NCBI GenBank assembly: GCA_021740845.1
Contig: JAIOYZ010000016.1
Coordinates: 1 to 64,000 of the forward strand
Direction: 5' to 3'
DNA length: 64,000 bases
Source of the DNA: Bacteroidia bacterium
GTDB lineage: Bacteria > Bacteroidota > Bacteroidia > UKL13-3
The notes below the pieces were generated by a model that searched no databases, was not told where the DNA came from, and saw only the letters and a list, made by a program, of their open reading frames with translations. A program made the translations under genes and the position numbers. Below, in pieces: positions 29,897-40,095 of the stretch (position 1 is the first letter of the stretch; every line of letters begins with the position of its first letter).

Positions 29897-31489
29897 CTAG
29901 TATTTTGTTAAACCTTCTCTCATTTTTCTGGCATTCTTAGATGAATAACCAAAATAGATAAGTAAGCCAAAAGCCAACCAACCCAAGGCACTCAAAAGCG
30001 TTGGTATTGGCAAGCTAATAATCATAGCTAAACAAATTACCATACCTAATATTGGAACAATAGGAACCAATGGTGTTCTAAATGGTCGTTCCATATCTGG
30101 TTCTTTTTTACGCATAATAATAATGCCTAAACAAACCAAAACGAATGCGAATAAAGTTCCGAAGCTGGTTAAATCTCCAGCAATACTTCCAGGAATAAAA
30201 GCTGCAAAGGCTCCTACAAATATTAGCAGGATCCAATTAGCTTTGTAAGGAGTTTTAAATTTTGGATGCAGTTCACTAAATGCTTTAGGTAATAAGCCAT
30301 CCTTACTCATGCTAAAGAATACCCTGCTTTGACCCATTAACATTACCAAAATTACAGAAGAGAATCCTGCTAAAATAGCAACTGTAACGCTAGTACCCAA
30401 CCATTCGTATCCTTTCATATAAGTTTGAATAGCATAGGTAACTGAAGCCTCTTTACCCGCAGTTTTAAATTCTTCCCAATTGGCAACGCCTGTTAAAACA
30501 TGTCCAAATAAAACATATAAAATAGTGCAAATTACCAATGAACCTAAGATACCAATAGGCATATCTCGTTTTGGATTTTTGGCTTCTTGTGCTGCAGTAC
30601 TTACTGCATCAAAACCAATAAAAGCAAAGAAAACAATAGCAGCTCCACCTAAAACACCACCCCAACCGTGTTTAAAGAATCCTTCATGCCCAATAGTTCC
30701 ATCTGGAATCATATAAGGAACATGGTTTTCTGGTTTTATAAACTGCCAACCTAAGCCAATAAAAAGCAAAACAATAGCAACCTTAATAAAAACAATAATT
30801 GAATTAACCATGGCAGATTCTTGAGTTCCTTTAATTAATAGCAGGGTTAGGGCAAACAAAATTATTAAAGCTGGTGCATTAATAAAGCCATGAGAAACAC
30901 TAATTAGGCCTTTCATGCCTTCGTTCATATGGTCGTAAATTTCACCACTTATTAGCAATTGGCCATTCTTAACTTGGCTGCCCAGATTTGGAAATGCAGC
31001 CACTATTTGATCAATTGTAGATTGGTCTGTTACCTTCTTAAGACTTTCAAAGGGCGAATGACACCATTGATAAGGTATGACCCCTCCGAGGAGATTGTTT
31101 AAATATTCACTCCAGGCAATGGCTACAGTTGCGGCTCCTAAAGCATATTCCATTATTAAAGCCCAGCCTATAATCCAGGCAACTAATTCGCCCATGGTTA
31201 CATAAGAATAGGCATAAGCGCTTCCTGCAATAGGAATCATAGCGGCAAATTCTGCATAGCAAATACCTGCAAAAGCACATCCAACTGCTGCAATAATAAA
31301 ACTCATGCTCACAGCTGCTCCTGCTGCTTCTGCAGATGCTGCGGCTGTTCTAACAAATAGTCCAGCACCAATAATAGCTCCAACACCTAATGCCACCAAA
31401 TTGGTTGCAGTTAAGGTTCGTTTCAATTGCGACCCATCGTGGTGCCTCAGCAGGTCTTGCAATGATTTCGTGTAAAAGAAATTCGACAT
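29897..31489 (-). CDS. APC-family amino acid permease
   Basis: LVALGVGAIIGAGLFVRTAAA, 12-14 TM segments, FAFIGFDAVSTAAQEAKNPKRDMP. Confidence 0.93.
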   Translation of the reverse strand: MSNFFYTKSLQDLLRHHDGSQLKRTLTATNLVALGVGAIIGAGLFVRTAAASAEAAGAAVSMSFIIAAVGCAFAGICYAEFAAMIPIAGSAYAYSYVTMGELVAWIIGWALIMEYALGAATVAIAWSEYLNNLLGGVIPYQWCHSPFESLKKVTDQSTIDQIVAAFPNLGSQVKNGQLLISGEIYDHMNEGMKGLISVSHGFINAPALIILFALTLLLIKGTQESAMVNSIIVFIKVAIVLLFIGLGWQFIKPENHVPYMIPDGTIGHEGFFKHGWGGVLGGAAIVFFAFIGFDAVSTAAQEAKNPKRDMPIGILGSLVICTILYVLFGHVLTGVANWEEFKTAGKEASVTYAIQTYMKGYEWLGTSVTVAILAGFSSVILVMLMGQSRVFFSMSKDGLLPKAFSELHPKFKTPYKANWILLIFVGAFAAFIPGSIAGDLTSFGTLFAFVLVCLGIIIMRKKEPDMERPFRTPLVPIVPILGMVICLAMIISLPIPTLLSALGWLAFGLLIYFGYSSKNARKMREGLTKY

Positions 31490-31592
31490 ATAGAAATAGG
31501 TTTATTCGAGCAATATAAGGAAATTCATAAAAAATGCTTCCTTGTTTTATTAGAGAGAAAAAATCAGCAGAAAAATATTTGTAAAAAGCTAA

Positions 31593-32399
31593 TTATTCGG
31601 CTTTCTTGGCCTTGATAGAATAAATCATTGGCAGTTTATTTTGCCAATGTTTGAACCTAAATTTTTGAGGCTCATCTTCTACCATGTTTTTAAAACAACT
31701 ATAGGGAGAATAATCAAATTCTTTGAAGCTTTGTAAACTCAAGCCTTTATCTAATAAATTGGATAGTATTTCATCTAAACTATGGTTCCAAGAAATCTCC
31801 TCAGCAATTATCTCAGAATCTTTATTGGCGTAGGTGCCATTGCTGGTTTCTATTATAGCTTCGCTCTTGAAGTATCGATATTGAATCTTTTCAAAAGCAT
31901 TGTCGAACATCCATATTACTGGATGAAAATCTGCCATGATAAATAAGCCTCCTGGTTTTAAAAAGTGTGTTACAACTGCACTCCATTTTTCTAGATCTGG
32001 AAGCCAGCCTATGGTGCCATAACTTGTAAAAACGATATCAAATTGGCCGCTTAAATTCTTAGGCAAATCATAAATATCATAGCAAATAAATTGAGCATCT
32101 AAACTCATTTCTTGAGCTAATTTTCCGGCAGCTTCAATTGCTGTTTCCGAAAAATCAACACCTGTAACTTGGGCTCCCATTCTAGCAAGAGAAAGAGTGT
32201 CCTGCCCAAAATGACATTGCAAATGAAGTATAGATTTTCCTTTTACATCTCCTAATAAATCTAATTCAATGGAGTTTAAAGAACTCTGTCCTGCTACAAA
32301 TTTTGGAACATCATAAAAGTCACTGCTTATGTGAATTTCTGTTCTTTTGTTCCATAAATTCTTATTAACCTCAATATAATTTTCTTCTGGATTTGCCAT
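31593..32399 (-). CDS. Class I SAM-dependent methyltransferase
   Basis: GKSILHLQCHFGQDTLSLARMGAQVTGVDFSETAI. Confidence 0.88.
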   Translation of the reverse strand: MANPEENYIEVNKNLWNKRTEIHISSDFYDVPKFVAGQSSLNSIELDLLGDVKGKSILHLQCHFGQDTLSLARMGAQVTGVDFSETAIEAAGKLAQEMSLDAQFICYDIYDLPKNLSGQFDIVFTSYGTIGWLPDLEKWSAVVTHFLKPGGLFIMADFHPVIWMFDNAFEKIQYRYFKSEAIIETSNGTYANKDSEIIAEEISWNHSLDEILSNLLDKGLSLQSFKEFDYSPYSCFKNMVEDEPQKFRFKHWQNKLPMIYSIKAKKAE

Positions 32400-32444
32400 T
32401 TTATTTAAGTATCCAAATGGCAAGTGCCAATAAGGAAGGTTTGG

Positions 32445-34313
32445 TTATTTTATTATTTTTTTAATGAATGTTTGAGAACCTGTTTGCACTTGAATTAAAT
32501 ATACACCTTGGCTTAAGTTGCTTACGTCTAATTTAAGTTCGTTTTGTCCAGCAGTAATTAATGTGTTTTCAGATACCAATTGTTGTCCGCTTAAGTTGAA
32601 CAAGGTTATGGTGCAAGATTGATTTTCTTTGGATTGAAGTTTTATGTTTAACTCTTCATTCATTGGGTTTGGATAAACCGAAAGAACGGATAATGATTTT
32701 TCAACCAAGCCTGTTGCACTAGTTACAGAAATAGAATCACAACTCATATTTGAGCAAGAATCTGTTCCACTAATTACGCTTAAACAAACATAATAGTTTC
32801 CATTAGTGGTGAAGGTGTGTGATACAACTGCATCACTACTATAGGTTCCATCACCAAAATTCCAATTATTACTAAAGTTATCACTTGCTAATGAACTAAA
32901 CATAAAAGTATTTGGAGTATTGGTATCATTTGATTTTTCAAAGTCGGCACCGCAGGTAGATTGAGTAACCAAGCCTGTTGTGATAATGCTAACGCAATAA
33001 GTATTAGAACAAGTGGTGTCAACTGAATTACGAACTGTTAAACAAATAGTATGAACTCCAGGTGAGTTAAAATTATGTTCTGCATTTGTATTGTGTGTTG
33101 CTCCCGCTCCATCAAAAAGCCAAGTATAAACCAAAGGAGTTCCACTAGAATGATTAATGAATCTGTAATTATTAGTTGTGCCAATACGCTCGTAACTAAA
33201 ATTGGCTAAGCAAGCTGCACTGCTAGAACTGCCATTACTAAATGTTTTGCAAATTGTGCTGCGGCAAAGTGTATCGCTACCTTGAATATTGTATTTTGTT
33301 AAACAAACAGTATGCGAGCCTAAAGTTGTAAAGTTATGAATAGGATTGCAATTATCTGAGGTTGTTCCATCGCCAAAATTATAAACGCAGCGCGTTGTTG
33401 TTCCAGAACTTGTATTTGCAAATCTTACATAGTGTGGGTTTGAACCAATGCTATCGCTTTTAAAAATAGAGAAATTAGCAGAACAAGGATTAGGTGTTTC
33501 TATATTGATACTATCACATTTGGTTTGAGTGCAAGAGCTATCTTTTTTTACAACAGTTAAACAAACTAAGTATTTACCTCCATGCAAATAGGTATGGTTT
33601 GGTGTTCTATTATCAGAACCACTGCCATCTCCAAACGACCAAAAATAACGATATGCTGTATCATTCATGGTTGCTGTAAAAAACTTTTTAAAAGCGTTAT
33701 CGCTGCTATTAGTTTTTGTCCAATTGGCATTGCAAGTTGTTGGTATTTCTACATTGATACTATCACATTTGGTTTGAGTACAAGAGCTATCTTTTTTTAC
33801 AACTGTTAAACATACCAGGTATTTGCCACCATGTAAATATATATGGTTTGGCGTCCTATTATCAGAACCACTGCCATCCCCAAACGACCAAAAATAACGA
33901 TATGCTGTGTCGTTCAAGGTTGCTGTAAAAAACTTTTTAAGAGCGTTATCGCTGCTATTAGTTTTTGTCCAATTGGCATTGCAAGTTGTTGGTATTTCTA
34001 CATTGATACTATCACATTTTGTTTGGGTGCAAGAGCTATCTTTTTTTACTACAGTTAAACAAACAAGGTATTTGCCACCATGCAAATAGGTATGGTTTGG
34101 TGTTCTATTATCAGAACCACTTCCATCCCCAAACGACCAAAAATACTTATAAGCTGTATCGTTTAAATTAGCAGAAAAGAACTTTTTATATGCATTATCA
34201 GTGCTATTAGTTTTTGTCCAATTTGCATTGCATGGATCTTGAGCTTTGGAGGTAAAACCAAGTGATAAAATAAATAAAGCTAAAAAAGTAGTCTTGAGTA
34301 AACTTGTTTTCAT
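32445..34313 (-). CDS. PKD-repeat secreted protein with C-terminal T9SS sorting domain
   Basis: Signal peptide; FWSFGDGSGSDNRTPNHTYLHGGKYLVCLTV repeats; SVYPNPMNEELNI...GVYLIQVQTGSQTFIKKIIK. Confidence 0.88.
   Translation of the reverse strand: MKTSLLKTTFLALFILSLGFTSKAQDPCNANWTKTNSTDNAYKKFFSANLNDTAYKYFWSFGDGSGSDNRTPNHTYLHGGKYLVCLTVVKKDSSCTQTKCDSINVEIPTTCNANWTKTNSSDNALKKFFTATLNDTAYRYFWSFGDGSGSDNRTPNHIYLHGGKYLVCLTVVKKDSSCTQTKCDSINVEIPTTCNANWTKTNSSDNAFKKFFTATMNDTAYRYFWSFGDGSGSDNRTPNHTYLHGGKYLVCLTVVKKDSSCTQTKCDSINIETPNPCSANFSIFKSDSIGSNPHYVRFANTSSGTTTRCVYNFGDGTTSDNCNPIHNFTTLGSHTVCLTKYNIQGSDTLCRSTICKTFSNGSSSSAACLANFSYERIGTTNNYRFINHSSGTPLVYTWLFDGAGATHNTNAEHNFNSPGVHTICLTVRNSVDTTCSNTYCVSIITTGLVTQSTCGADFEKSNDTNTPNTFMFSSLASDNFSNNWNFGDGTYSSDAVVSHTFTTNGNYYVCLSVISGTDSCSNMSCDSISVTSATGLVEKSLSVLSVYPNPMNEELNIKLQSKENQSCTITLFNLSGQQLVSENTLITAGQNELKLDVSNLSQGVYLIQVQTGSQTFIKKIIK
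33437..33446 (+). repeat. GGTTTGAACC motif, exact
   Basis: gtgGGTTTGAACCaa; inside PKD gene. Confidence 0.95.
33480..34235 (-). repeat. Three near-identical tandem units of about 249 bp (83 aa) inside the PKD protein gene; outer boundaries approximate
   Basis: gttggtatttctacattgatactatcacat recurs at a 249-bp interval (about 33738 and 33987); translated CNANWTKTNSSDNA...DSINVEIPTT three times. Confidence 0.88.
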
Positions 34314-34621
34314 TTGAGTTAATTATTTTCTATTCCTATGTTAGAAATAGCAGGGCCAAGGTAATGGGTATTTACTTGATTTACAAGTGTCCTAACAATT
34401 TTCTCTTTAAGAGAATTTTAATGTTTTTGTCCTCCTCTCTAATAGGAACCTAATTAGTTTGGTTCAACCCGAAAATTGATTTGCATTAAAGAAATTGTAA
34501 TAACCACCTTCCTTGCAATTCTGGGTTTTTGCAAGGCCGCTTATTTTAATCCATTATAGCAAATATGCAATCCAAAATAAAATCACATAATTTTAGCTTC
34601 CCCAAATTAGTAAAAAAAATA

Positions 34622-34631
34622 GGTTCAAACC
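34622..34631 (-). repeat. GGTTTGAACC motif, exact (left arm of terminator)
   Basis: GGTTCAAACC on +; intergenic. Confidence 0.95.
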
Positions 34632-34641
34632 GCCTTGTTTT

Positions 34642-34651
34642 GGTTTGAACC
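34642..34651 (+). repeat. GGTTTGAACC motif, exact (right arm of terminator)
   Basis: GGTTTGAACC; intergenic. Confidence 0.95.
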
Positions 34652-34662
34652 TATTTTTTTTA

Positions 34663-36870
34663 TTATTCTACAAAATCTTCTTTATCTGGCAAAGAATTGG
34701 AGAATTTATCACAATCCATTTCAATACTCAAAGGTGATTGTGGCGGAGTCCATTCGTTTACAATTTGCAATAAGTTGGGAACTGTGGTAACTTTTTGCAT
34801 ATAGTTTGCCCAAATTGGCATTGCCATAGCAGAACCAGAACCTAAATTTAAGCTTCTAAAATGTATGGCTCTATCTTCCCAACCAACCCAACATCCAGAA
34901 ACAAGAGTTGGGGTAATTCCAATAAACCAACCATCGCTATAGTTTTGTGTGGTACCTGTTTTACCGCCGCAAGCACCCGGAATTTTGTATTGATATTTTA
35001 TTTTTGCAGCTGTTCCAGTTGTGGTAACTTGTTCTAACATTTTACACATTACATAAGCAGTTTGCTCGCTTAATGCCTCTTGTGTTATGGGTAGATTTTC
35101 AAAAATTACATTGCCATTTTTATCTACTATTCTAGTTAAATAATTCGGTTTGATCCAAACGCCTTTGTTAGCAAATGTTGAAAAAGCACCAACCATTTCG
35201 TAAACGGATATGTCTGCTGTTCCCAATGCAGAAGACGGATAAGGTTCAATTTTACTGGTAACACCCATCTTTTTTGCAAGGTCGATTACGTTTTTAATAC
35301 CATCATCGCCTAGCATTTTTAAAACATTTAGGCAGATTAAATTTATAGAAAGTTTAAGTCCTCTAAACATGGTCATTTCAGGCAAATCATATTTGGTATC
35401 TGCATTACCCGGATTATAATCTGGGTAGCCATCAAAGCTAACAGGCTTATCAGGAACCATAGTACAAGGAGAGAATCCATTATCTACAGCTACTGAATAT
35501 ACAAAAGGTTTAAAGGTTGAACCCACCTGTCTTTTTGCGGTAATGTTTACGTGGTCGTATTTAAAGTATTTGTAATTTGTACCACCCACCCAAGCTTTAA
35601 TTTTTCCTGTTTGAGGATCCATACTCATAAAACCACATTGCATAAAATGCTTATAATATTTAATGCTATCCATGGGAGTCATGGTAGTATCAATTTCTCC
35701 CTTGGTATAACTAAAAACACGCATCTTAACAGGAGTATTAAATTCCTTCATAATCTCTGCTTCAGTCTTTTTCATTTCACGAGCAATTCTGTATCTATCG
35801 CTACGTTTCATTCCACTAATCAAAACCTCTTTAAATTCTCCCCAAGGATCTCTTCCTTTCCAATGAGCAAAGAAGAGTTTCTGCTGATCGCGCAATTGTG
35901 ATTCAACTGTTTCTTCTGCAATTTTTTGCATGGTTGGGTTAATGGTGGTATAGATTTTTAAACCATCCTTATATAAATTATAACCATTTTCTTCGCACCA
36001 ATCCAATAATTCCATACGAAGGGTTTCTCTAAAATAGGTGGCCAAACCTTCGTTATGACTTTCCTCTGCAAAGTTCAATTCTATGGCTTCTGATTTAAAA
36101 AGTTCACAAGTATCGGAGGTTAAATATCCAGCCTTTTCCATTTGGTTCAAAACGGTATTTCTTCTTCTTAAAGCATTGGCAGGGTTACGCACAGGACTGT
36201 ATAAAGTTGGAGCTTTTAACATACCCACTAACATGGCTGCTTCTTTTGCATTTAGGTCTTTTGGTGATTTGCCAAAGAAGGTTTTGGATGCACTACGTAT
36301 ACCAAATGAATTGCTGCCAAATTCTACGGTATTAAAATACATAGTAAGAATTTCGTCTTTGGTATAACGTTGTTCAATAAGCACGGCTGTAATCCATTCT
36401 TGAATTTTGGTGCGGGCTTTTTCAACTACACTTCTAAACTTTTTTCTTGGGAATAAATTTTTTGCCAATTGTTGCGAAATGGTACTACCACCTTGACGCC
36501 TGCCAATTAAATTATAGATTACCATGGTAAATAAGCGGCTATTATCTATTCCGCTATGCTGGTAAAAACGGATGTCTTCTGTAGCAATTAAGGCATTTAT
36601 CAATTGCGGACTAAGTTCCTCATAACTCGCGTTGCTTCTATTTTGCAAATAATATTTTCCAAGTTGAGAACCATCATCGGCATAAATTTCACTTGCCAAT
36701 TGTGTGGTTGGGTTTTCCAATTCTTCAATAGGAGGTAATTGACCAAACCAACCCATGGCAATGGTGCCAACCAATGTAGAGAGTAATAAAACTCCTAAAA
36801 AGGCTCCAATCCAAAGCCATTTAATCCATTTCCAATAAGGGCTTTTCGTAAAATATTGATTCAATTTCAT
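34663..36870 (-). CDS. mrcA: Penicillin-binding protein 1A-type transglycosylase/transpeptidase
   Basis: ATEDIRFYQHSGID, GGSTISQQLAKNLF, VGSTFKPFVYSVA, GKTGTTQNYSDGWFIG. Confidence 0.92.
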   Translation of the reverse strand: MKLNQYFTKSPYWKWIKWLWIGAFLGVLLLSTLVGTIAMGWFGQLPPIEELENPTTQLASEIYADDGSQLGKYYLQNRSNASYEELSPQLINALIATEDIRFYQHSGIDNSRLFTMVIYNLIGRRQGGSTISQQLAKNLFPRKKFRSVVEKARTKIQEWITAVLIEQRYTKDEILTMYFNTVEFGSNSFGIRSASKTFFGKSPKDLNAKEAAMLVGMLKAPTLYSPVRNPANALRRRNTVLNQMEKAGYLTSDTCELFKSEAIELNFAEESHNEGLATYFRETLRMELLDWCEENGYNLYKDGLKIYTTINPTMQKIAEETVESQLRDQQKLFFAHWKGRDPWGEFKEVLISGMKRSDRYRIAREMKKTEAEIMKEFNTPVKMRVFSYTKGEIDTTMTPMDSIKYYKHFMQCGFMSMDPQTGKIKAWVGGTNYKYFKYDHVNITAKRQVGSTFKPFVYSVAVDNGFSPCTMVPDKPVSFDGYPDYNPGNADTKYDLPEMTMFRGLKLSINLICLNVLKMLGDDGIKNVIDLAKKMGVTSKIEPYPSSALGTADISVYEMVGAFSTFANKGVWIKPNYLTRIVDKNGNVIFENLPITQEALSEQTAYVMCKMLEQVTTTGTAAKIKYQYKIPGACGGKTGTTQNYSDGWFIGITPTLVSGCWVGWEDRAIHFRSLNLGSGSAMAMPIWANYMQKVTTVPNLLQIVNEWTPPQSPLSIEMDCDKFSNSLPDKEDFVE

Positions 36871-36872
36871 TT

Positions 36873-39533
36873 TTATTGTTTGAGCGATTCTTCTTGTTTT
36901 TTATAAAATTCTGCAAACTTTTCTACCTTTTTATCCTTGAGTACTATTCTGAAGTTTTTAGTTGAAATTATATACTCAGGAGAAGGCTCATTATAGCTTA
37001 GTTTTTTTGCTTTTAAATCGGTTGCTTGTAATGTTTTAAAGTATTCTTCTGCATCTTTTCTATTGGCAAATTCGCGAACTACTAAAAGTTGATAGCCTTC
37101 ATTGCTCATCATTAAATTAACCCTCAGGCTTTTCTCAGATGCATAGGTTTCATTAAAGTTGGTATACACACTAACAAACTCGTTAAAGTCTACTTTTTGG
37201 TTTTTAATAGCCAAAACATAATAGTAAGGAGTCTCCGTTTCTAAGTCAAATCCTGGCTCTGCATTACCATTATTTTTAGCAGCAAATGCCGATTTTTTTT
37301 CTGCACGGTTCAATACTTCTAAATAGTCATCTGCAGTTTGCGCAACATCCAATCCCTTGTGTTTGGTACTAACTTCGGTTAAGGCTTTCTTAAAGGCCTC
37401 TTTGTCCTTTGTTTTGCCAATAATAAAAGCGTTTAATAAATCTAGTTTTGGGTTAAAAACATTGCCAGGAAATTCTTTACCTATGTTTTCTTTTAATTGC
37501 AATGCTTCTGCGTAGTTGCCTGATAAATAAGCTGCGTATGCTTTTTCATAAGCAGCAATTAATTCTTTATTGTTTGAGCTTTCAGAAGACTGAATGGTTT
37601 TGTTTTGAACCAATAAACTATAAGGGTGTTCTGGATAATTAGTTATTAAATTTTGTTTATTCTCCTCAGCAATTTTCTTGTTATTTAACTCATCGTTTGA
37701 TTTATATAAATAATAAAATGCAGCAGGTTCATACTCGCTAATTGGAAACCTTTTTTGCAATATGTCGAAGTACTTTCTGCTTTCGGAAGGATTCTTTAGT
37801 CGGGTATAATAAATTAATCCCAAGTTGTTTAAAGATTCAATCATTCTATCATTAGAACGTTGCTTTTGGGAGGAACTAAAAGGAACATTTTTTATCCAAT
37901 TATCACGTTCAGCATCTCCGGTTAAATTTGATACTTTTGGTTCGGCCGCTATTTCTTTACCGTCTATTATTTCTTTCTTTTGGTTTGAACCAAGAGTAGA
38001 AGAATCTTGAGGGCTTTCATCTGCTTCAACACTTGTTTTTTCCTTAGCAGCAATCATCCAAAAGTCTTCATTTTTTCTTTGGCCCCATTTCTTATTACTA
38101 AAGAATTCGGCCCTTCCAGCAGCCATTAGTGTAGGGTTATAGAAATACCAAGAATTGTCTCCAGCGCCAGGAATACCAGCAGGAATGGACGGATTTAAAT
38201 TGGCATTATTTGCAATACTAGCAGCATGTTTTGCATTTTTCTTTGCCTCTTTTGCCGCTATTTCTTCTTGCCTTTTTACCTCTGCTATCCACGAATCAAT
38301 TTTTCTTTCAATTTCATCCTTGCTCAATACGGATAGTTTTTGTAAAGAGTCTTCTGCTTCATATACCTTTAAATTATTTATCAAATCTGATAAAACAATT
38401 TTGGTATCGTTAATTTGTTCGAATTGTTTGTGGGTTTTATCCAAATTCAAAACAGTGCTATCATAATAAGCTTGCGAAATCTTAAAATCTTTTTGCTCGA
38501 AAAATAATTTTGCCAATTCATAATAGCTTAAGCCTTTTTGGTTTTTATTCTTTGTACTTGATGCAACAGATTTCTTAAAGTCTTTTGTTGCTTCGTTGGT
38601 GTTTTTTTGAATTAAATCCAATTTGCCTAATTCAAAATACAGTTGATCCAAATAATCCTTATTCTTATCATCTGTGGTCATTTTCCTTAGGTTTTTCTTA
38701 ACCTTAGCAATAGATCTAGGATCATTTAAATCGTAAATTCTAGTAAGGTTAATATTGGCATTAAATGCAAAATCGTAAGAAGGGATATAGGATATTACCT
38801 TATTAAAAAAGTAAGTAGCCTCAGGTTTTCTATCTGTTAATAAGCAAAGCTGACCAAGAATATAATGGTAGCGTATTTTTTGATTTTTGGTGAGTTTACC
38901 CTTCAATGCCATTTTTAATTGATCAATGGCTGGACCTAATTTTTCTTGTTTAATACTAATATCAGCAGCAGTTGCATAGATTACAGCATAATCTTCTTTT
39001 TTTATTTGTTTGTTGGCAAGAAGCAAACCCATTAATGCTTCTGCTTCACCCATTTTTTTCATACCCATATAATTACGAGCAATCCAGCAGGTGCTTAAAT
39101 CTTTAAATTCACCATCCTTGTATTTTCCAATGATGTATTGAAAAGTCTCAATAGAGGCAAAATAATCTTGTTTATAAAAGCGGCACTTGGCCATAGCAAA
39201 ATAAGAATCATCGGTAAAAGAACCGATGGTATGCATTTGAATGGTTTTAGAAAACTTTTTAATAGCCTCATCTAAAACATTTCCTGCAGTTTTAGCAGAC
39301 TCCTCTGTTCCCATTGGGAATACTTCTAATACCTTGTCGAAATTATCTACATGGGTTGCTTCAATTTGATTTATGGCATCTAAGAGTTTTTGTTCCCCAT
39401 TAAAATACACATTAAAATGACCTGTTAGGGTATGGAAATTTCGGTTCAACCATTTGTCTTTGGTTGGATTACATGCCGCAAAACCAATTAGGCTAAGGAG
39501 CAATAAATAGAATATGTTCTTATGTTGATACAA
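36873..39533 (-). CDS. TPR lipoprotein similar to SprE/PorW (gliding motility / T9SS)
   Basis: GFAACNPTKDKWLNRNFHTLTGHFNVYFNGEQKL N-terminus; TPR-like body. Confidence 0.75.
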   Translation of the reverse strand: MYQHKNIFYLLLLSLIGFAACNPTKDKWLNRNFHTLTGHFNVYFNGEQKLLDAINQIEATHVDNFDKVLEVFPMGTEESAKTAGNVLDEAIKKFSKTIQMHTIGSFTDDSYFAMAKCRFYKQDYFASIETFQYIIGKYKDGEFKDLSTCWIARNYMGMKKMGEAEALMGLLLANKQIKKEDYAVIYATAADISIKQEKLGPAIDQLKMALKGKLTKNQKIRYHYILGQLCLLTDRKPEATYFFNKVISYIPSYDFAFNANINLTRIYDLNDPRSIAKVKKNLRKMTTDDKNKDYLDQLYFELGKLDLIQKNTNEATKDFKKSVASSTKNKNQKGLSYYELAKLFFEQKDFKISQAYYDSTVLNLDKTHKQFEQINDTKIVLSDLINNLKVYEAEDSLQKLSVLSKDEIERKIDSWIAEVKRQEEIAAKEAKKNAKHAASIANNANLNPSIPAGIPGAGDNSWYFYNPTLMAAGRAEFFSNKKWGQRKNEDFWMIAAKEKTSVEADESPQDSSTLGSNQKKEIIDGKEIAAEPKVSNLTGDAERDNWIKNVPFSSSQKQRSNDRMIESLNNLGLIYYTRLKNPSESRKYFDILQKRFPISEYEPAAFYYLYKSNDELNNKKIAEENKQNLITNYPEHPYSLLVQNKTIQSSESSNNKELIAAYEKAYAAYLSGNYAEALQLKENIGKEFPGNVFNPKLDLLNAFIIGKTKDKEAFKKALTEVSTKHKGLDVAQTADDYLEVLNRAEKKSAFAAKNNGNAEPGFDLETETPYYYVLAIKNQKVDFNEFVSVYTNFNETYASEKSLRVNLMMSNEGYQLLVVREFANRKDAEEYFKTLQATDLKAKKLSYNEPSPEYIISTKNFRIVLKDKKVEKFAEFYKKQEESLKQ
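37982..37991 (+). repeat. GGTTTGAACC motif, exact
   Basis: tttGGTTTGAACCaa; inside SprE/PorW-like gene. Confidence 0.95.
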
Positions 39534-39610
39534 TGCAGACTTTGTTTTTGCCTATCTTTGAATTTAAAACGCACAATTTTAACCAAAACTTTTTTAATTC
39601 AGGTACTGTA

Positions 39611-39976
39611 ATGGAACAGCCAAAGAAAAAATTAATTCACAAGCTAAGGTACAAGTATAGGTTGGTATTGATAAATGACGAATCTTTTGAGGAAAAATTA
39701 TCCTTCAAACTCACGCCAATGAATGTGTTTGTGGGCTTTAGCTCTGCTATTGTTTTATTTACTATTCTCATTACAACCTTAATTTTTTATACTTCCCTGC
39801 GTGAATATGTTCCAGGGTATACCGATTCTAAATCCAAACGAAACCTTCAAGAATTATTGTATAAAACCGATTCTTTGGAAGAAACGCTTCGTCTAAAAGA
39901 GCTATATTACCAGAATATTGCCAATATTATGAAGGGTGGAGAAGGTATAAAAGATTCTTTGGGTTCAAAAAAATAA
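39611..39976 (+). CDS. Short protein resembling only the N-terminal membrane-anchor part of M23/LytM peptidases
   Basis: KLRYKYRLVLINDESFEEKLSFKLTPMNVFVGF...TSLREYVPGYTDSKSKRNLQELLYKTDSLEE; no catalytic domain before the stop. Confidence 0.55.
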   Translation: MEQPKKKLIHKLRYKYRLVLINDESFEEKLSFKLTPMNVFVGFSSAIVLFTILITTLIFYTSLREYVPGYTDSKSKRNLQELLYKTDSLEETLRLKELYYQNIANIMKGGEGIKDSLGSKK

Positions 39977-40095
39977 ATCCTATTTTTAATATTTTTACTT
40001 TTTATGTCTGGAAAAGAAATATGACAATTAGTTATTTTCTTCAATCATGTTTCTTTAAAAATGTAAGCATTGCCCACATTTTTTATTTATTTTTC

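Larger units (their letters stand above)
34613..34660 (-). terminator. Terminator hairpin built from an inverted pair of the GGTTTGAACC motif, directly after the mrcA-type gene stop
   Basis: AAAAAAATAGGTTCAAACC-gccttgtttt-GGTTTGAACCTATTTTTTT, 19-bp perfect stem. Confidence 0.9.

Noticed and set aside
33582-34089. Repeated + strand ORFs of 60-75 aa (RTTAI...KRPKITICC...)
   Set aside because: Antisense to the tandem 249-bp PKD repeats; similarity is a by-product of the duplication
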